DNA of 64,000 nucleotides, from assembly GCA_000752215.1 (NCBI GenBank), contig CCFG01000011.1, forward strand, positions 405,183 to 469,182. The letters run 5' to 3'. The notes under the pieces were generated by a model that made no database searches, was not told the DNA's origin, and worked only from the letters and a program-made list of their open reading frames with translations. The translations under genes were made by a program, and so were the position numbers. Shown one piece after another: positions 16,759-24,814 of this stretch. The first letter of the stretch is position 1. Each line of letters starts with the position of its first letter. The DNA is from a bacterium MS4 (GTDB lineage Bacteria > Bacillota > Clostridia > Oscillospirales > Acutalibacteraceae).

Positions 16759-17211
16759 ATGAAAAAAGTAATATGGATTATTGGCACCGGAGCTGCGTGT
16801 GTTGTTTACTCTTTTCTTGTCGGGGTCATAGCAATTGCGGGACAAATCATTACAAGTATAAGAACACACTCCGAAATACAATCAGTCAATCAAGATTTCT
16901 TGAATCCCATAATGGCAGTGGGATGGGCTGTTTTGATTATTCTATCCATTTGGATGCATAAACGGTGGAACGCCAAATGCCACGCCTGTAAACGCTGGAA
17001 CGCTTTGAAGCTGTTAAAAACAGAAGTTCTAAAGCAAGAGAAAATTTCTGTTCTTGTGGAACTAAAACAAAGAAACTTGAATCGAGAAGTGACTGGCACT
17101 CAAGACCAATACATTCCCGGCAAACGAAAAACATATCAGGATACATACCAATGCAAATACTGTGGCAATCTGGAAATTTGTACACATACCGAGGATAGTA
17201 CAAGTATATAA
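16759..17211 (+). CDS. Two-helix membrane protein with split CxxC zinc-ribbon motif
   Basis: The 150-residue protein starts at ATG after GGGAGAGGGG; the upstream in-frame ATG at 16738 lacks a ribosome site. Two hydrophobic segments lie at about residues 4-26 and 45-62. A cytosolic tail follows with CHAC (about residue 75) and CKYC (about residue 134), which could pair as one zinc site across a charged insertion. The family is unrecognised. It is divergent from a small XRE regulator, a pairing common for regulated membrane stress or immunity proteins. Confidence 0.62.
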   Translation: MKKVIWIIGTGAACVVYSFLVGVIAIAGQIITSIRTHSEIQSVNQDFLNPIMAVGWAVLIILSIWMHKRWNAKCHACKRWNALKLLKTEVLKQEKISVLVELKQRNLNREVTGTQDQYIPGKRKTYQDTYQCKYCGNLEICTHTEDSTSI

Positions 17212-17318
17212 AGCTGCGGATTGATTGACTTTATAATCCATTCTCTTTACAATAAAAGCAACGATAACAATGAAATATATACCAAATATTCAAAATATAA
17301 ATGCGGAGGTATTAACTG

Positions 17319-18590
17319 ATGAAAAAGCGTATTTTATCCCTCTCGCTGGCGCTGATAATGTGTTTGGGGCTTGCTGTTCCAGCTTCGGCGCATGATATGA
17401 GTAAGGCAGGACAGGCGAATATTGTCAGTGCCAGCGGTAATCATACTGGATTGATAGATAAAAATGGTTCCTTATGGATGTGGGGATTATACAAACCAGT
17501 TGGCAATGGTCTTTGGAAACCCGCCCCAGTCCCAGCTAAAGTGTTGGATAATGTCGTTTCCGTCAGCAGCGGCAGCAATCACACCGCCGCAATTAAGACA
17601 GACGGTTCCTTGTGGATGTGGGGTTCCAATAACAGCGGCGAGTTAGGCAATGGCGGTATTGGGAATATTCACGACGGCGAGGGCGGTATTTATCAGGATG
17701 TGCCTGTCAAGGTGATGGATAAAGTGGCTTCTGTGAGCTGCGGAGACGGGTATACCGCCGCCATTAAAACGGACGGTTCCCTGTGGATGTGGGGAGCAAA
17801 CAATGATATGCAGTTAGGGAATAATGGTGTTGGAAATGTTCAAGACGAAATTTATGGGGCATATCAGACGCTTCCTGTGAAAGTGCTGGATAATATGGTT
17901 GCCGTCAGCTGCGGAAGCAGTCATGCTGCCGCCATCAAAACAGATGGTTCTATGTGGTGGTGGGGATATCTGGGTGTTATGTCGGACAATAATAGTGTAT
18001 CCGCGACTTATTATGCTGAGCCCGTCAAGGTTATGGACAATGTAGCCGCTGTCAGTTGCGGAGGAAGTCATACTGCTGCGCTCAAGACAGATGGCTCCTT
18101 ATGGATGTCTGGAGGAGATAACGGATGGGGGCAATTGGGCGATAGTTCTTCCACCGGGGGAAGATCACCCGCAGATCCGATAAAAGTCATGGATGGTGTC
18201 GCTTTTGTCAGTTGTGGGGGAAGTCATACCGCCGCTGTAAAAACAGATGCTTCCCTGTGGATATGGGGTAGTAACGAGTTTGGCGAACTGGGTTCTTCCA
18301 CCGGTAATGCAAAAGTGCCTTACTATAATACTGTATCCGCGAGTTATGACAGTTTTCCTGTGCAGACCGTTCCTGTCAAATTGATGGACGGCGTGTCTGC
18401 AATTAGTTGCGGTAATTCCTATACCATGATTGTCAAAACAGATGGTTCTGTTTGGGCGTGTGGGAGTAACGAGGTAGGCAAGTTGGGTAATAACGGTAAG
18501 GGAAATAGTAGTCGGGATATTGGTGGCTACGTGATTACAATGCAGACCACCCCGATGAAAATTCCCACTCTGACAGCCAAGTTGAAATAA
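17319..18590 (+). CDS. Secreted RCC1-repeat (beta-propeller) protein
   Basis: The 423-residue protein has a Sec signal peptide (MKKRILSLSLALIMCLGLAV, predicted cleavage after ASA near residue 24). About seven RCC1-like repeats follow, with the consensus V..VSCG..HTAAIKTDGSLWMWG.N..GQLG. Seven such blades form a closed propeller, which usually mediates protein or surface binding. It is exported and has no anchor or enzyme domain. GCGGAGG precedes the ATG. It is cargo of the mobile element and has no obvious partner there. Confidence 0.85.
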   Translation: MKKRILSLSLALIMCLGLAVPASAHDMSKAGQANIVSASGNHTGLIDKNGSLWMWGLYKPVGNGLWKPAPVPAKVLDNVVSVSSGSNHTAAIKTDGSLWMWGSNNSGELGNGGIGNIHDGEGGIYQDVPVKVMDKVASVSCGDGYTAAIKTDGSLWMWGANNDMQLGNNGVGNVQDEIYGAYQTLPVKVLDNMVAVSCGSSHAAAIKTDGSMWWWGYLGVMSDNNSVSATYYAEPVKVMDNVAAVSCGGSHTAALKTDGSLWMSGGDNGWGQLGDSSSTGGRSPADPIKVMDGVAFVSCGGSHTAAVKTDASLWIWGSNEFGELGSSTGNAKVPYYNTVSASYDSFPVQTVPVKLMDGVSAISCGNSYTMIVKTDGSVWACGSNEVGKLGNNGKGNSSRDIGGYVITMQTTPMKIPTLTAKLK

Positions 18591-18626
18591 GTTTTCCAAA
18601 AACATAAAACCCCATTATATGAAATC

Positions 18627-18670
18627 GGCAGGGCAGTTAAGGGATTGGCTTTAATTGCCCTGTCTTTTTA
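18627..18670 (+). terminator. Intrinsic terminator of the RCC1 gene
   Basis: GGCAGGGCAGTTAA and TTAATTGCCCTGTC form a stem of about 13 pairs, followed by TTTTT. It lies 35 bases after the stop codon. Confidence 0.75.
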
Positions 18671-18738
18671 TGCAATTATTGTGTTGACATTTTAACTCAA
18701 ATATCGTATTATATCTTTATAAGAAAGGGGAGTTGACT

Positions 18739-19107
18739 ATGCAAGAGATATCGCAACGGTTAAAAGGCTTGCGGGAGAGTGTGAGCCTATCCCAAGCAAA
18801 GATAGCGGCACTGATGGGCGCAACACAAGCCAGCGTGAACAGATATGAGAACGGACAGTCTTCCCCGCCGTTAAAGATTTTGCTTTGGTATGCGGATTTC
18901 TTTGATGTTTCTATGGATTATATTTTCGCTCGAACAGAGCAGCCAGAGGGCAAGTTATACGAGCATAAGCCGAAAGTGATTGAAGCTATCACGCAGGATA
19001 GCAAGGAATTACGGCAGTTTGTAGATATGTGTTTTGACCCCTCGTCACCTGTCAGCGAAAAGCTACGGGAGGTTTTAACGCAGATGTTGCAGGAGCAGGG
19101 CAAATAG
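18739..19107 (+). CDS. XRE-family transcriptional regulator
   Basis: The 122-residue protein has an N-terminal helix-turn-helix (LSQAKIAALMGATQASVNRYENGQSSPPLKIL, about residues 17-50). A short helical tail follows. The ATG at 18739 is preceded by AAAGGGGAG. It stands directly upstream of the recombinase gene and may govern its expression. A promoter is plausible in the TTGACA/TTATAT-like stretch at about 18680-18725. Confidence 0.82.
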   Translation: MQEISQRLKGLRESVSLSQAKIAALMGATQASVNRYENGQSSPPLKILLWYADFFDVSMDYIFARTEQPEGKLYEHKPKVIEAITQDSKELRQFVDMCFDPSSPVSEKLREVLTQMLQEQGK

Positions 19108-19134
19108 GCGGGTGCGTTTCCCCTTTCGTATGAT

Positions 19135-19210
19135 ATTCAAAAATTCCCGCCAGTCAAGGTTAAAATGAACTGATTTACAATCAGACCTTGACAGGAGGAA
19201 ATTTTTGAAT
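19135..19210. repeat. Long inverted repeat upstream of the recombinase
   Basis: Arms of 26 bases (19135-19160 and 19185-19210) match at all but three positions and surround a 24-base loop. The sequence begins ATTCAAAAATT and ends in its complement. It lies between the XRE gene and the recombinase start (19290). It could be a terminator, an operator or a recombinase accessory site. Confidence 0.6.
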
Positions 19211-19289
19211 CTGCGGCAAATAAGGGGAACGCCCCCTGTGTGGCGGGTTTTGAAAAACCGCCCATAAAGTTACGAAAGGTTGTGAATAT

Positions 19290-20795
19290 ATGAAAGCCGT
19301 TATTTACGCTCGTTATTCCTCTGATAGCCAGAGGGAAGAAAGTATAGAGGGACAGTTACGGGAATGTAAGGAGTACGCCGAACGAAACGGCATCACGATT
19401 TTAAGCACCTATATTGACCGTGCTTTGTCAGCAAAAACGGACAATCGCCCCGACTTCCAACGGATGATTAAGGACAGCGCCAAGGGGCTTTTTGATATTG
19501 CCCTTGTCTGGAAGTTAGACCGTTTCGCGCGAAATCGCTATGATAGCGCGCATTATAAATCCATCTTGAAGAAAAATGGCGTAAAAGTTGTATCAGCCAA
19601 AGAAGCAATCGCAGAGGATAGCACAGGAATTTTACTTGAAAGTCTGTTAGAGGGGTATGCGGAGTTCTATTCCGTTGACCTATCCGAAAAGATACACCGT
19701 GGGCAAAAAGACAACGCATTAAAAGGGCTGAACAATGGCGGTGGGATTCCGTTAGGGTATCTGCTGGGGAAAAACCAGCGCTTAGAAATTGACCCGCTTA
19801 CTGCACCTGTGGTAATTGAAATCTTCACTCGCTATTCCGAGGGCGAAACCGTCCGAGCGATTGTAGAATCGTTGAACAAGCGCGGTTTGCAGACCAAAAG
19901 GAACAAACCGTATAGCATGAACAGCTTCAATGCCATTCTGAAAAATCGCAAGTACATAGGCGAATACAAATATCAGGATGTTGTCATTCCGGGCGGCGTT
20001 CCTGCCATTGTCCCGGTAGAATTGTTTGACCGGGTACAGGCGCGAATGGAGAAAAATAAACGAGCTCCGGCTATGAGTAAGGCCGAAGATGATTATTTAC
20101 TCACAACTAAGTTGTTTTGCGGTAAGTGTGGTCGGCTGATGGTTGGTGAAAGCGGTACTAGTCGTACTGGGAAGAAGCATTATTATTACAAATGTGGAAG
20201 TGCCAAACGCAAAACAGGTTGTAAGAAAAAGGCTGTGAAAAAAGACTGGATAGAAAATCTAGTGGTTAGCCGTACCATGCGAATGATTTTTGATGATTCC
20301 ACCCTTGCAGTTATTTCAGATATGGTGCTAGATGTTCAAGAACAGGAAAATACATCATTACCAATTTTGAAAGAGCAGTTGTCGCAGACGGAACAAGGCA
20401 TACAGAATATGTTAAATGCCATCCAGCAAGGGATTTTTACTCCCGCCACCAAGCAGCGGTTAGAGGAACTAGAAGCAAGCAAGGAGCGGTTGACCGTCAG
20501 CATTTTACAAGAAGAATTACAAAAGCCACGGTTGACCGAGGAACAAGTTTTATTCTGGTTGCGTCGTTTCAGAACGATTGACACCACCAAACAGGAACAA
20601 CGGCAACGACTGATAGACAGCTTTGTGAATGCTGTGTATGTATACAACGATAAAATCATCCTAATTTTTAACTATAAGGACGGTACAGAAACCATCACCC
20701 TAGACGATATAAATGGTTCGGATTTGGTAGCAAGTGCTCCACCAAGTAAAAAATCCAGGAGCCATCAGGTTCCTGGATCTTTTGTTTTACCTTGA
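19290..20795 (+). CDS. Large serine recombinase (element integrase)
   Basis: The 501-residue protein catalyses integration and excision. The resolvase domain (1-145) has YARYSSDSQ with the predicted catalytic Ser10, plus VWKLDRFARNR. The recombinase domain follows at about 150-265. A zinc ribbon has cysteines at 277, 280, 302 and 310. A coiled coil covers about 345-425, and a beta strand segment with YVYNDKIILIFNYKDG comes last. GAAAGG lies upstream of the ATG. The 11-bp attR core falls at codons 482-486, so the last 16 or so codons are chromosomal DNA. After excision the frame would continue into the left end of the element and give a different 27-residue tail. Confidence 0.93.
   Translation: MKAVIYARYSSDSQREESIEGQLRECKEYAERNGITILSTYIDRALSAKTDNRPDFQRMIKDSAKGLFDIALVWKLDRFARNRYDSAHYKSILKKNGVKVVSAKEAIAEDSTGILLESLLEGYAEFYSVDLSEKIHRGQKDNALKGLNNGGGIPLGYLLGKNQRLEIDPLTAPVVIEIFTRYSEGETVRAIVESLNKRGLQTKRNKPYSMNSFNAILKNRKYIGEYKYQDVVIPGGVPAIVPVELFDRVQARMEKNKRAPAMSKAEDDYLLTTKLFCGKCGRLMVGESGTSRTGKKHYYYKCGSAKRKTGCKKKAVKKDWIENLVVSRTMRMIFDDSTLAVISDMVLDVQEQENTSLPILKEQLSQTEQGIQNMLNAIQQGIFTPATKQRLEELEASKERLTVSILQEELQKPRLTEEQVLFWLRRFRTIDTTKQEQRQRLIDSFVNAVYVYNDKIILIFNYKDGTETITLDDINGSDLVASAPPSKKSRSHQVPGSFVLP
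20735..20745 (+). repeat. attR core (11-bp direct repeat)
   Basis: TGCTCCACCAA is identical to the tRNA-Ala 3' end at 9417-9427. GGTTCGGATT lies ten bases to the left (20715-20724), inverted relative to AATCCGAACC beside attL. It lies inside the recombinase reading frame. Confidence 0.82.
20753..20788 (+). terminator. Intrinsic terminator, ancestrally that of tRNA-Ala
   Basis: ATCCAGGAGCC and GGTTCCTGGAT pair over 11 bp (one wobble) around ATCA, followed by CTTTTGTTTT. Removing the element would place this hairpin 25 bases after the tRNA-Ala CCA end, where a tRNA terminator belongs. It now also ends the recombinase transcript and overlaps its stop codon region. Confidence 0.78.
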
Positions 20796-20815
20796 AAAAT
20801 ACACAGAAACGTATA

Positions 20816-20860
20816 AAGTCGGAGCTGCCGCCCCTATGGGCCGGTCGCTCCGACTTTTTT
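20816..20860 (+). terminator. Second hairpin with T-run after the element
   Basis: AAGTCGGAGC and GCTCCGACTT form a perfect 10-bp stem around a 21-base GC-rich loop, followed by six Ts. It probably protects the convergent LysR gene from read-through. Confidence 0.65.
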
Positions 20861-20930
20861 ATCGGCTGTTTTGCATCAAGCCCTTTGCCCTTACTCCGTC
20901 CGTTACGGCTTCTAACCTATCTGTACTGCT

Positions 20931-21818
20931 TTACGGGGTCGGCTTTGACTTGCCGCAGATTTTTAAAAAGCGCTGCATGGGTACGGTCAGAAACTTATCC
21001 GTACGGTAAATAACAGAGAGCGCCCAGGGAAATTCCGGGTTCTTCAGATGGAGCTGGCACACGCGGCCAGAGTACAGCTTATCGACCAAAGGCTTTGGCA
21101 AAATGCTGACGCCCTGATTATTTGCTACCATTTCCAGCAGCAAATCCCATTGGGAGCTTTCAAAAACAATGTTTGGCGTAAAGCCCGCGGCTTTGCAGCG
21201 TTCCATCACTACATCATAATACATATAATCCGGAGAAACCATCAACAAACGCTCCGTCTCCAACGTCCCGAAGTCCACGCTGCTTTTGGCGGCAAGCGGA
21301 TGCTGCTTGGGGACGACCAGCACGGCCTCCGAATGAAAAACGGTTTGGCTGTAAAACTTACTGTCCGAAAACGGTTCGATCACCACGCCCAAGTCCAGCG
21401 TTCCGTCGTCCACCAGATCCCGGATCGATTTGGAGGTGATCTCCGTAATCTGCAGGTCGGTTTCCGGGTAAGCTTTCCGAAATTGATAAATCAGGGAGGA
21501 AAAATAGATGGTTCCGGCGGACGGGGGCAGGCCGAGTGTCAGGGAACCTCCCGCACAGCGCAGCCGTTGCTCCAGTTCCTGCGTCTGGGTCTGATAATAG
21601 TCCAGCAGCTTTGTTGCGTATTCATAAAACGCCAAACCGTCCTGCGTAATCAGAAGATCCTTCGCCCGGCGTCCGATGAATTCCGCCTGAAATTCATTCT
21701 CCAGTGCGCGAATGGCCTTGCTCAGGGTCGATTGGCTGACAAAAAGTTTCTCAGCCGCTCTTGTAAAATTACGTTGCTTTACCACTTCCACATAGTAAGC
21801 CAGCTGAATCATTGTCAT
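20931..21818 (-). CDS. LysR-family transcriptional regulator
   Basis: The 295-residue protein has the LysR winged helix-turn-helix at residues 1-60 (FTRAAEKLFVSQSTLSKAIRALENEF). The periplasmic-binding-like effector domain starts near residue 90 (GSLTLGLPPSAGTIYFSSLI). I chose the ATG at 21818 because AGGAGG lies nine bases upstream. It is divergent from the transporter at 22065, with symmetrical sites in the gap. It probably activates the transporter and CoA-transferase operon in response to the transported acid. Confidence 0.9.
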   Translation of the reverse strand: MTMIQLAYYVEVVKQRNFTRAAEKLFVSQSTLSKAIRALENEFQAEFIGRRAKDLLITQDGLAFYEYATKLLDYYQTQTQELEQRLRCAGGSLTLGLPPSAGTIYFSSLIYQFRKAYPETDLQITEITSKSIRDLVDDGTLDLGVVIEPFSDSKFYSQTVFHSEAVLVVPKQHPLAAKSSVDFGTLETERLLMVSPDYMYYDVVMERCKAAGFTPNIVFESSQWDLLLEMVANNQGVSILPKPLVDKLYSGRVCQLHLKNPEFPWALSVIYRTDKFLTVPMQRFLKICGKSKPTP

Positions 21819-21910
21819 TGGGGATTTCCTCCTCAATCATTTACTCTGTCTTCATTATACTTGGAAATTCCGTGATTGCAATTCCGAAATAGATAGATCA
21901 AGGTGTTTTT

Positions 21911-21940
21911 GTATGAATTTAATTCATACGGGTATGAATT
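21911..21940. promoter_or_regulatory. Alternating half-sites, probable LysR operator
   Basis: Three overlapping half-sites run GTATGAATT, AATTCATAC and GTATGAATT. The first pair is separated by one base and the second by two. They lie about 95 bases from the LysR start and 125 from the transporter start, as expected for a LysR regulatory binding site. Confidence 0.6.
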
Positions 21941-22064
21941 TTTTGTATTTTTCCTCTGAAAAATGCCGTGCTATGATTACAGTAAAGAAATGCTTTGGCC
22001 AAAGCAGACAAAATTAAATGAACTGCTTGCATGCGGCTGTATGTAAGCGAGAGGAGAGGTATTT

Positions 22065-23273
22065 GTGCAAGAGCAAGAGAAAAAAGTATCTTCCGTCAGA
22101 GCCATTCTGATTGAAACGGTGATGTTTTTTACATACGCGTTTTTCGCCGTAAACTGGGTCGCCGGCAGTACGCTGACGCCGCAGATCATGAAGTATTTCA
22201 ATCTGCAGTCGTTTGCTTCGGCAACCTTCATTTCCAACGCGATCACTATCGCAAAAATCATCGGCAACTTCATGGCTGCCGGAATTCTTGTCAAGCTGCT
22301 GCCCAAAAAAGCGATCGGTCTGGGATCCGGACTGATCGTCGCGGGCAGCGCGCTGGCTGTGCTGGCGCCGCAGTATTGGATTTTTATTTTGGGCCGCTTT
22401 CTTATGGGGTTTGGCGGTGCGCTGTACGTCGTCTATTTCAGCCCCGTTGTCATTCACTTTTTTGCCCCTGAGAAACGACCGACAGTCAATGCGCTCAATA
22501 ACGTAGCCTACAATGTCGGAGGAATCATCGCAATGCTGATCGTCGGCCCGGTCATCCGCTGGATGCAGACCTGGCAGTACAGCATGGCGTTTTTCGCAGC
22601 AATCAGCGCCGTATTGTTCATCACATGGCCGGTTTTGGGACAGGACTTTGAACTGAACCGTTCCTCCGGAGCGAACGCGGAAAAATACACCATAGGAGAT
22701 GCGATCAAGGAAAAAAACAACTGGTTCCTGCCGCTTACGTATTCCGGATTACTTACCTTCTACATTGTGCTGCTCAATATTTTCCCGATTTCCGGTGTTA
22801 CCGCAATCAACTCTAAAACACTCAGCACTCTGGTGGCGGTCGGCGGCGTTGTCGGTTCCGTGCTGGCGATCCTTCTGTCCAAGGTATACTTCAAGCGCCT
22901 ACCCGTAATCCGCTGGAGCGGTCTGGCCATGACCCTTTTCGGTGTGCTGATGTTTAACACGAAAAACGGCATACTTTCGATCATTGCCGCCTTTGCCATC
23001 GGCGTGCTGATGTTCCTGCCTATCACCTCCCTTGTAATGATTCCGCAGGAACTGCCGAACATGTCCCCCGCAAAGCTGACGACCATCATGGGGCTGTTCT
23101 GGGCGCTGTCCTATGTGATTGAATCGGTCGTATTCTATCTGATTGGCATTGTGATCGACAAATCCGGGTATTCGGCCGGACTGACCATCGCGCTGGTAAT
23201 GAGCGCCACCTTCTTTCTCGGATCGTTCCTACTTCCGGAAACGGGGCGTACCACGAAAGAAAAGAAGCAGTAA
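22065..23273 (+). CDS. MFS transporter, oxalate/formate-antiporter-like
   Basis: The 402-residue protein has about 12 hydrophobic helices and the MFS loop motifs GRFLMGFGGALYVVYFSPVV and AEKRPTVNALNNVAYNVGG. The overall pattern resembles the OFA/monocarboxylate branch. The GTG start follows GAGGAGAGG. The CoA-transferase begins 20 bases downstream, so the pair very probably forms one operon: uptake of a small acid followed by its activation to a CoA thioester. The substrate cannot be read from sequence. Confidence 0.82.
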   Translation: MQEQEKKVSSVRAILIETVMFFTYAFFAVNWVAGSTLTPQIMKYFNLQSFASATFISNAITIAKIIGNFMAAGILVKLLPKKAIGLGSGLIVAGSALAVLAPQYWIFILGRFLMGFGGALYVVYFSPVVIHFFAPEKRPTVNALNNVAYNVGGIIAMLIVGPVIRWMQTWQYSMAFFAAISAVLFITWPVLGQDFELNRSSGANAEKYTIGDAIKEKNNWFLPLTYSGLLTFYIVLLNIFPISGVTAINSKTLSTLVAVGGVVGSVLAILLSKVYFKRLPVIRWSGLAMTLFGVLMFNTKNGILSIIAAFAIGVLMFLPITSLVMIPQELPNMSPAKLTTIMGLFWALSYVIESVVFYLIGIVIDKSGYSAGLTIALVMSATFFLGSFLLPETGRTTKEKKQ

Positions 23274-23293
23274 GAATGGAAAGGAATGTCTTT

Positions 23294-24628
23294 ATGAAAT
23301 CGTTTGAAGAAATATACCGTGAGAAAAAAATGACCGCAGAACAGGCACTCGAGCTGATTCAGGACAACGACTATCTGTTTTCCGCCCAAGCGGCCGGGGA
23401 GCCCGAGGCCATTCTGGAAAAGCTACAGTATCTCAAGAAGACCGGCGTAAAAAACACGGTTCTGAACACCTGTCTGCCCCTGAAGTATTACGAGGCGTTC
23501 AAGGACCCTGAAATGAAGGGTATCATGGCGCACAACGGCTGGTTTTTCAATGCCGGTCTGCGTGACGCACAGACCAAAAAGCTGGTGAGCGACGTGCCCC
23601 AAAGCTCCACCTCCATTCTGCGCAAAACTCTTGACCGCATCGCTTATGAAAACCGCCGTCCCGTGGTGCTGGCCACAGTATCCCCCATGGATCGGCACGG
23701 ATATATGTCTCTGTCCGTCAGCGCGATTTATGAGCGGGACCTGATCAACAAGGGCGCGCTTGCTATCGTGGAGGTAAACCCGAATTATCCCCGTACCTTC
23801 GGCGATACACAGGTTCACATTTCCGAGGTTGCGGCAGTTGTGGAATCCGACCGTCCAATTTTAAAAAGCAAGCTGGTTCCCTACACCGAAACGGATGCGG
23901 CAATCGGCAGATTTATTGCCTCACTGATCGAAGACGGCTCCACGATTCAGCTGGGAATCGGCAATATTCCGAACGCGGTAGCGACGGAGCTGAAGAGCAA
24001 ACATCACTTGGGAATCCACACGGAAATGTTTACGGAAACCATGGTGGATTTGCTTGAATGCGGCGCGGTGGACAATTCCCAGAAGGGTCTGCTCAACGGC
24101 TACTCGGTCTGCTCTTTTACAATGGGCAGCCAGAGGCTGTACGACTACATCGACAACAATCCATCCGTTTTGTTTAAATCCTGCACCTTTACCAATGACC
24201 CGTACACCATTGGGAAAAACAACAAATTTGTTTCGGTGAACGCCACACTGGAGGTTGACCTTACCGGACAATGCGCTTCGGAAACAGTGGGCCATACCCA
24301 ATGGTCCGGCACGGGCGGACAGTCGGAAACCGTGCAGGGTGCCCAGATGTCCCCCGGCGGCAAGTCGATTATCGCCATGCACTCCACCTATACCACCAAA
24401 GACGAAAACGGCAAAGAGATCCTTCATTCAAAGATTGTGCCGTTTTTAAAGGAGGGCTCGGTCGTTACCACGTCCCGCAACGACACGGACTACGTGGTAA
24501 CGGAATACGGCGTTGCGTGGCTGCGCGGGTTGAACGTGAGCCGCCGCGTCGAAGCGCTCATCAACATTGCGCACCCGGACTTTCGCGAGGAACTGCGCCG
24601 CCAGGCCGAAATTAACAAAATTTGCTAA
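23294..24628 (+). CDS. CoA-transferase (acetyl-CoA hydrolase/4-hydroxybutyrate CoA-transferase family)
   Basis: The 444-residue enzyme moves CoA between acyl-CoA (usually acetyl-CoA) and a carboxylate. The family motif GIGNIPNAV lies at 221-229. The likely catalytic glutamate is Glu244 in IHTEMFTE, and a glycine-rich WSGTGGQSE lies near residue 340. The length fits the Cat1/4HB/butyryl-CoA:acetate group. The ATG at 23294 follows AAAGGA by eight bases. Being next to the MFS transporter and LysR suggests a role in using an imported carboxylate. Butyrate-forming or 4-hydroxybutyrate activity is possible but unproven. Confidence 0.88.
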   Translation: MKSFEEIYREKKMTAEQALELIQDNDYLFSAQAAGEPEAILEKLQYLKKTGVKNTVLNTCLPLKYYEAFKDPEMKGIMAHNGWFFNAGLRDAQTKKLVSDVPQSSTSILRKTLDRIAYENRRPVVLATVSPMDRHGYMSLSVSAIYERDLINKGALAIVEVNPNYPRTFGDTQVHISEVAAVVESDRPILKSKLVPYTETDAAIGRFIASLIEDGSTIQLGIGNIPNAVATELKSKHHLGIHTEMFTETMVDLLECGAVDNSQKGLLNGYSVCSFTMGSQRLYDYIDNNPSVLFKSCTFTNDPYTIGKNNKFVSVNATLEVDLTGQCASETVGHTQWSGTGGQSETVQGAQMSPGGKSIIAMHSTYTTKDENGKEILHSKIVPFLKEGSVVTTSRNDTDYVVTEYGVAWLRGLNVSRRVEALINIAHPDFREELRRQAEINKIC

Positions 24629-24649
24629 ATAACTGCTTTCCCTCGCACA

Positions 24650-24690
24650 GCGCACCCTCTGCCGCGGTTTTCCTGCGGTAGGGGGTGCGC
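24650..24690 (+). terminator. Intrinsic terminator after the CoA-transferase
   Basis: GCGCACCCTCTGCCGC and GCGGTAGGGGGTGCGC form a long stem around a short loop, followed by a modest T-rich stretch. It ends the transporter and CoA-transferase operon. Confidence 0.7.
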
Positions 24691-24814
24691 TTGCATTTGC
24701 TTGTTTATTTTATTGTATAGAAAATGGGACGGCTGGAGAAATTATAGGAAGCGTCCCTTTCTACTAATAAACCATCATTTTCAGAACAGCAAAAATACAG
24801 GAACAAACTATCTG

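Larger units (their letters stand above)
9417..20745 (+). mobile_element. Integrative mobilizable element in the 3' end of tRNA-Ala
   Basis: The 11.3-kb segment is bounded by a direct repeat of TGCTCCACCAA (9417-9427 and 20735-20745), the 3' end of tRNA-Ala. A large serine recombinase lies at the right edge. Inside are an HNH nuclease, Vsr, a DNA methyltransferase, a rolling-circle Rep, an FtsK-like ATPase, XRE regulators and a secreted RCC1 protein. No type IV secretion genes are visible, so it is a mobilizable rather than a self-conjugative element, or one that moves by Rep/FtsK-type transfer. The nuclease and methyltransferase genes are clearly more AT-rich than the flanking chromosome. 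The terminator expected just after the tRNA is now beyond the right boundary (20753-20788). Confidence 0.87.

Noticed and set aside
16651..16881. N-terminal extension of the small XRE regulator
   Set aside because: It would read through the 32-bp palindrome and overlap the divergent gene; GTG at 16650 has a strong ribosome site.
9417..20745. Prophage
   Set aside because: No capsid, terminase, tail or lysis genes are present; the gene content suits a mobilizable element.
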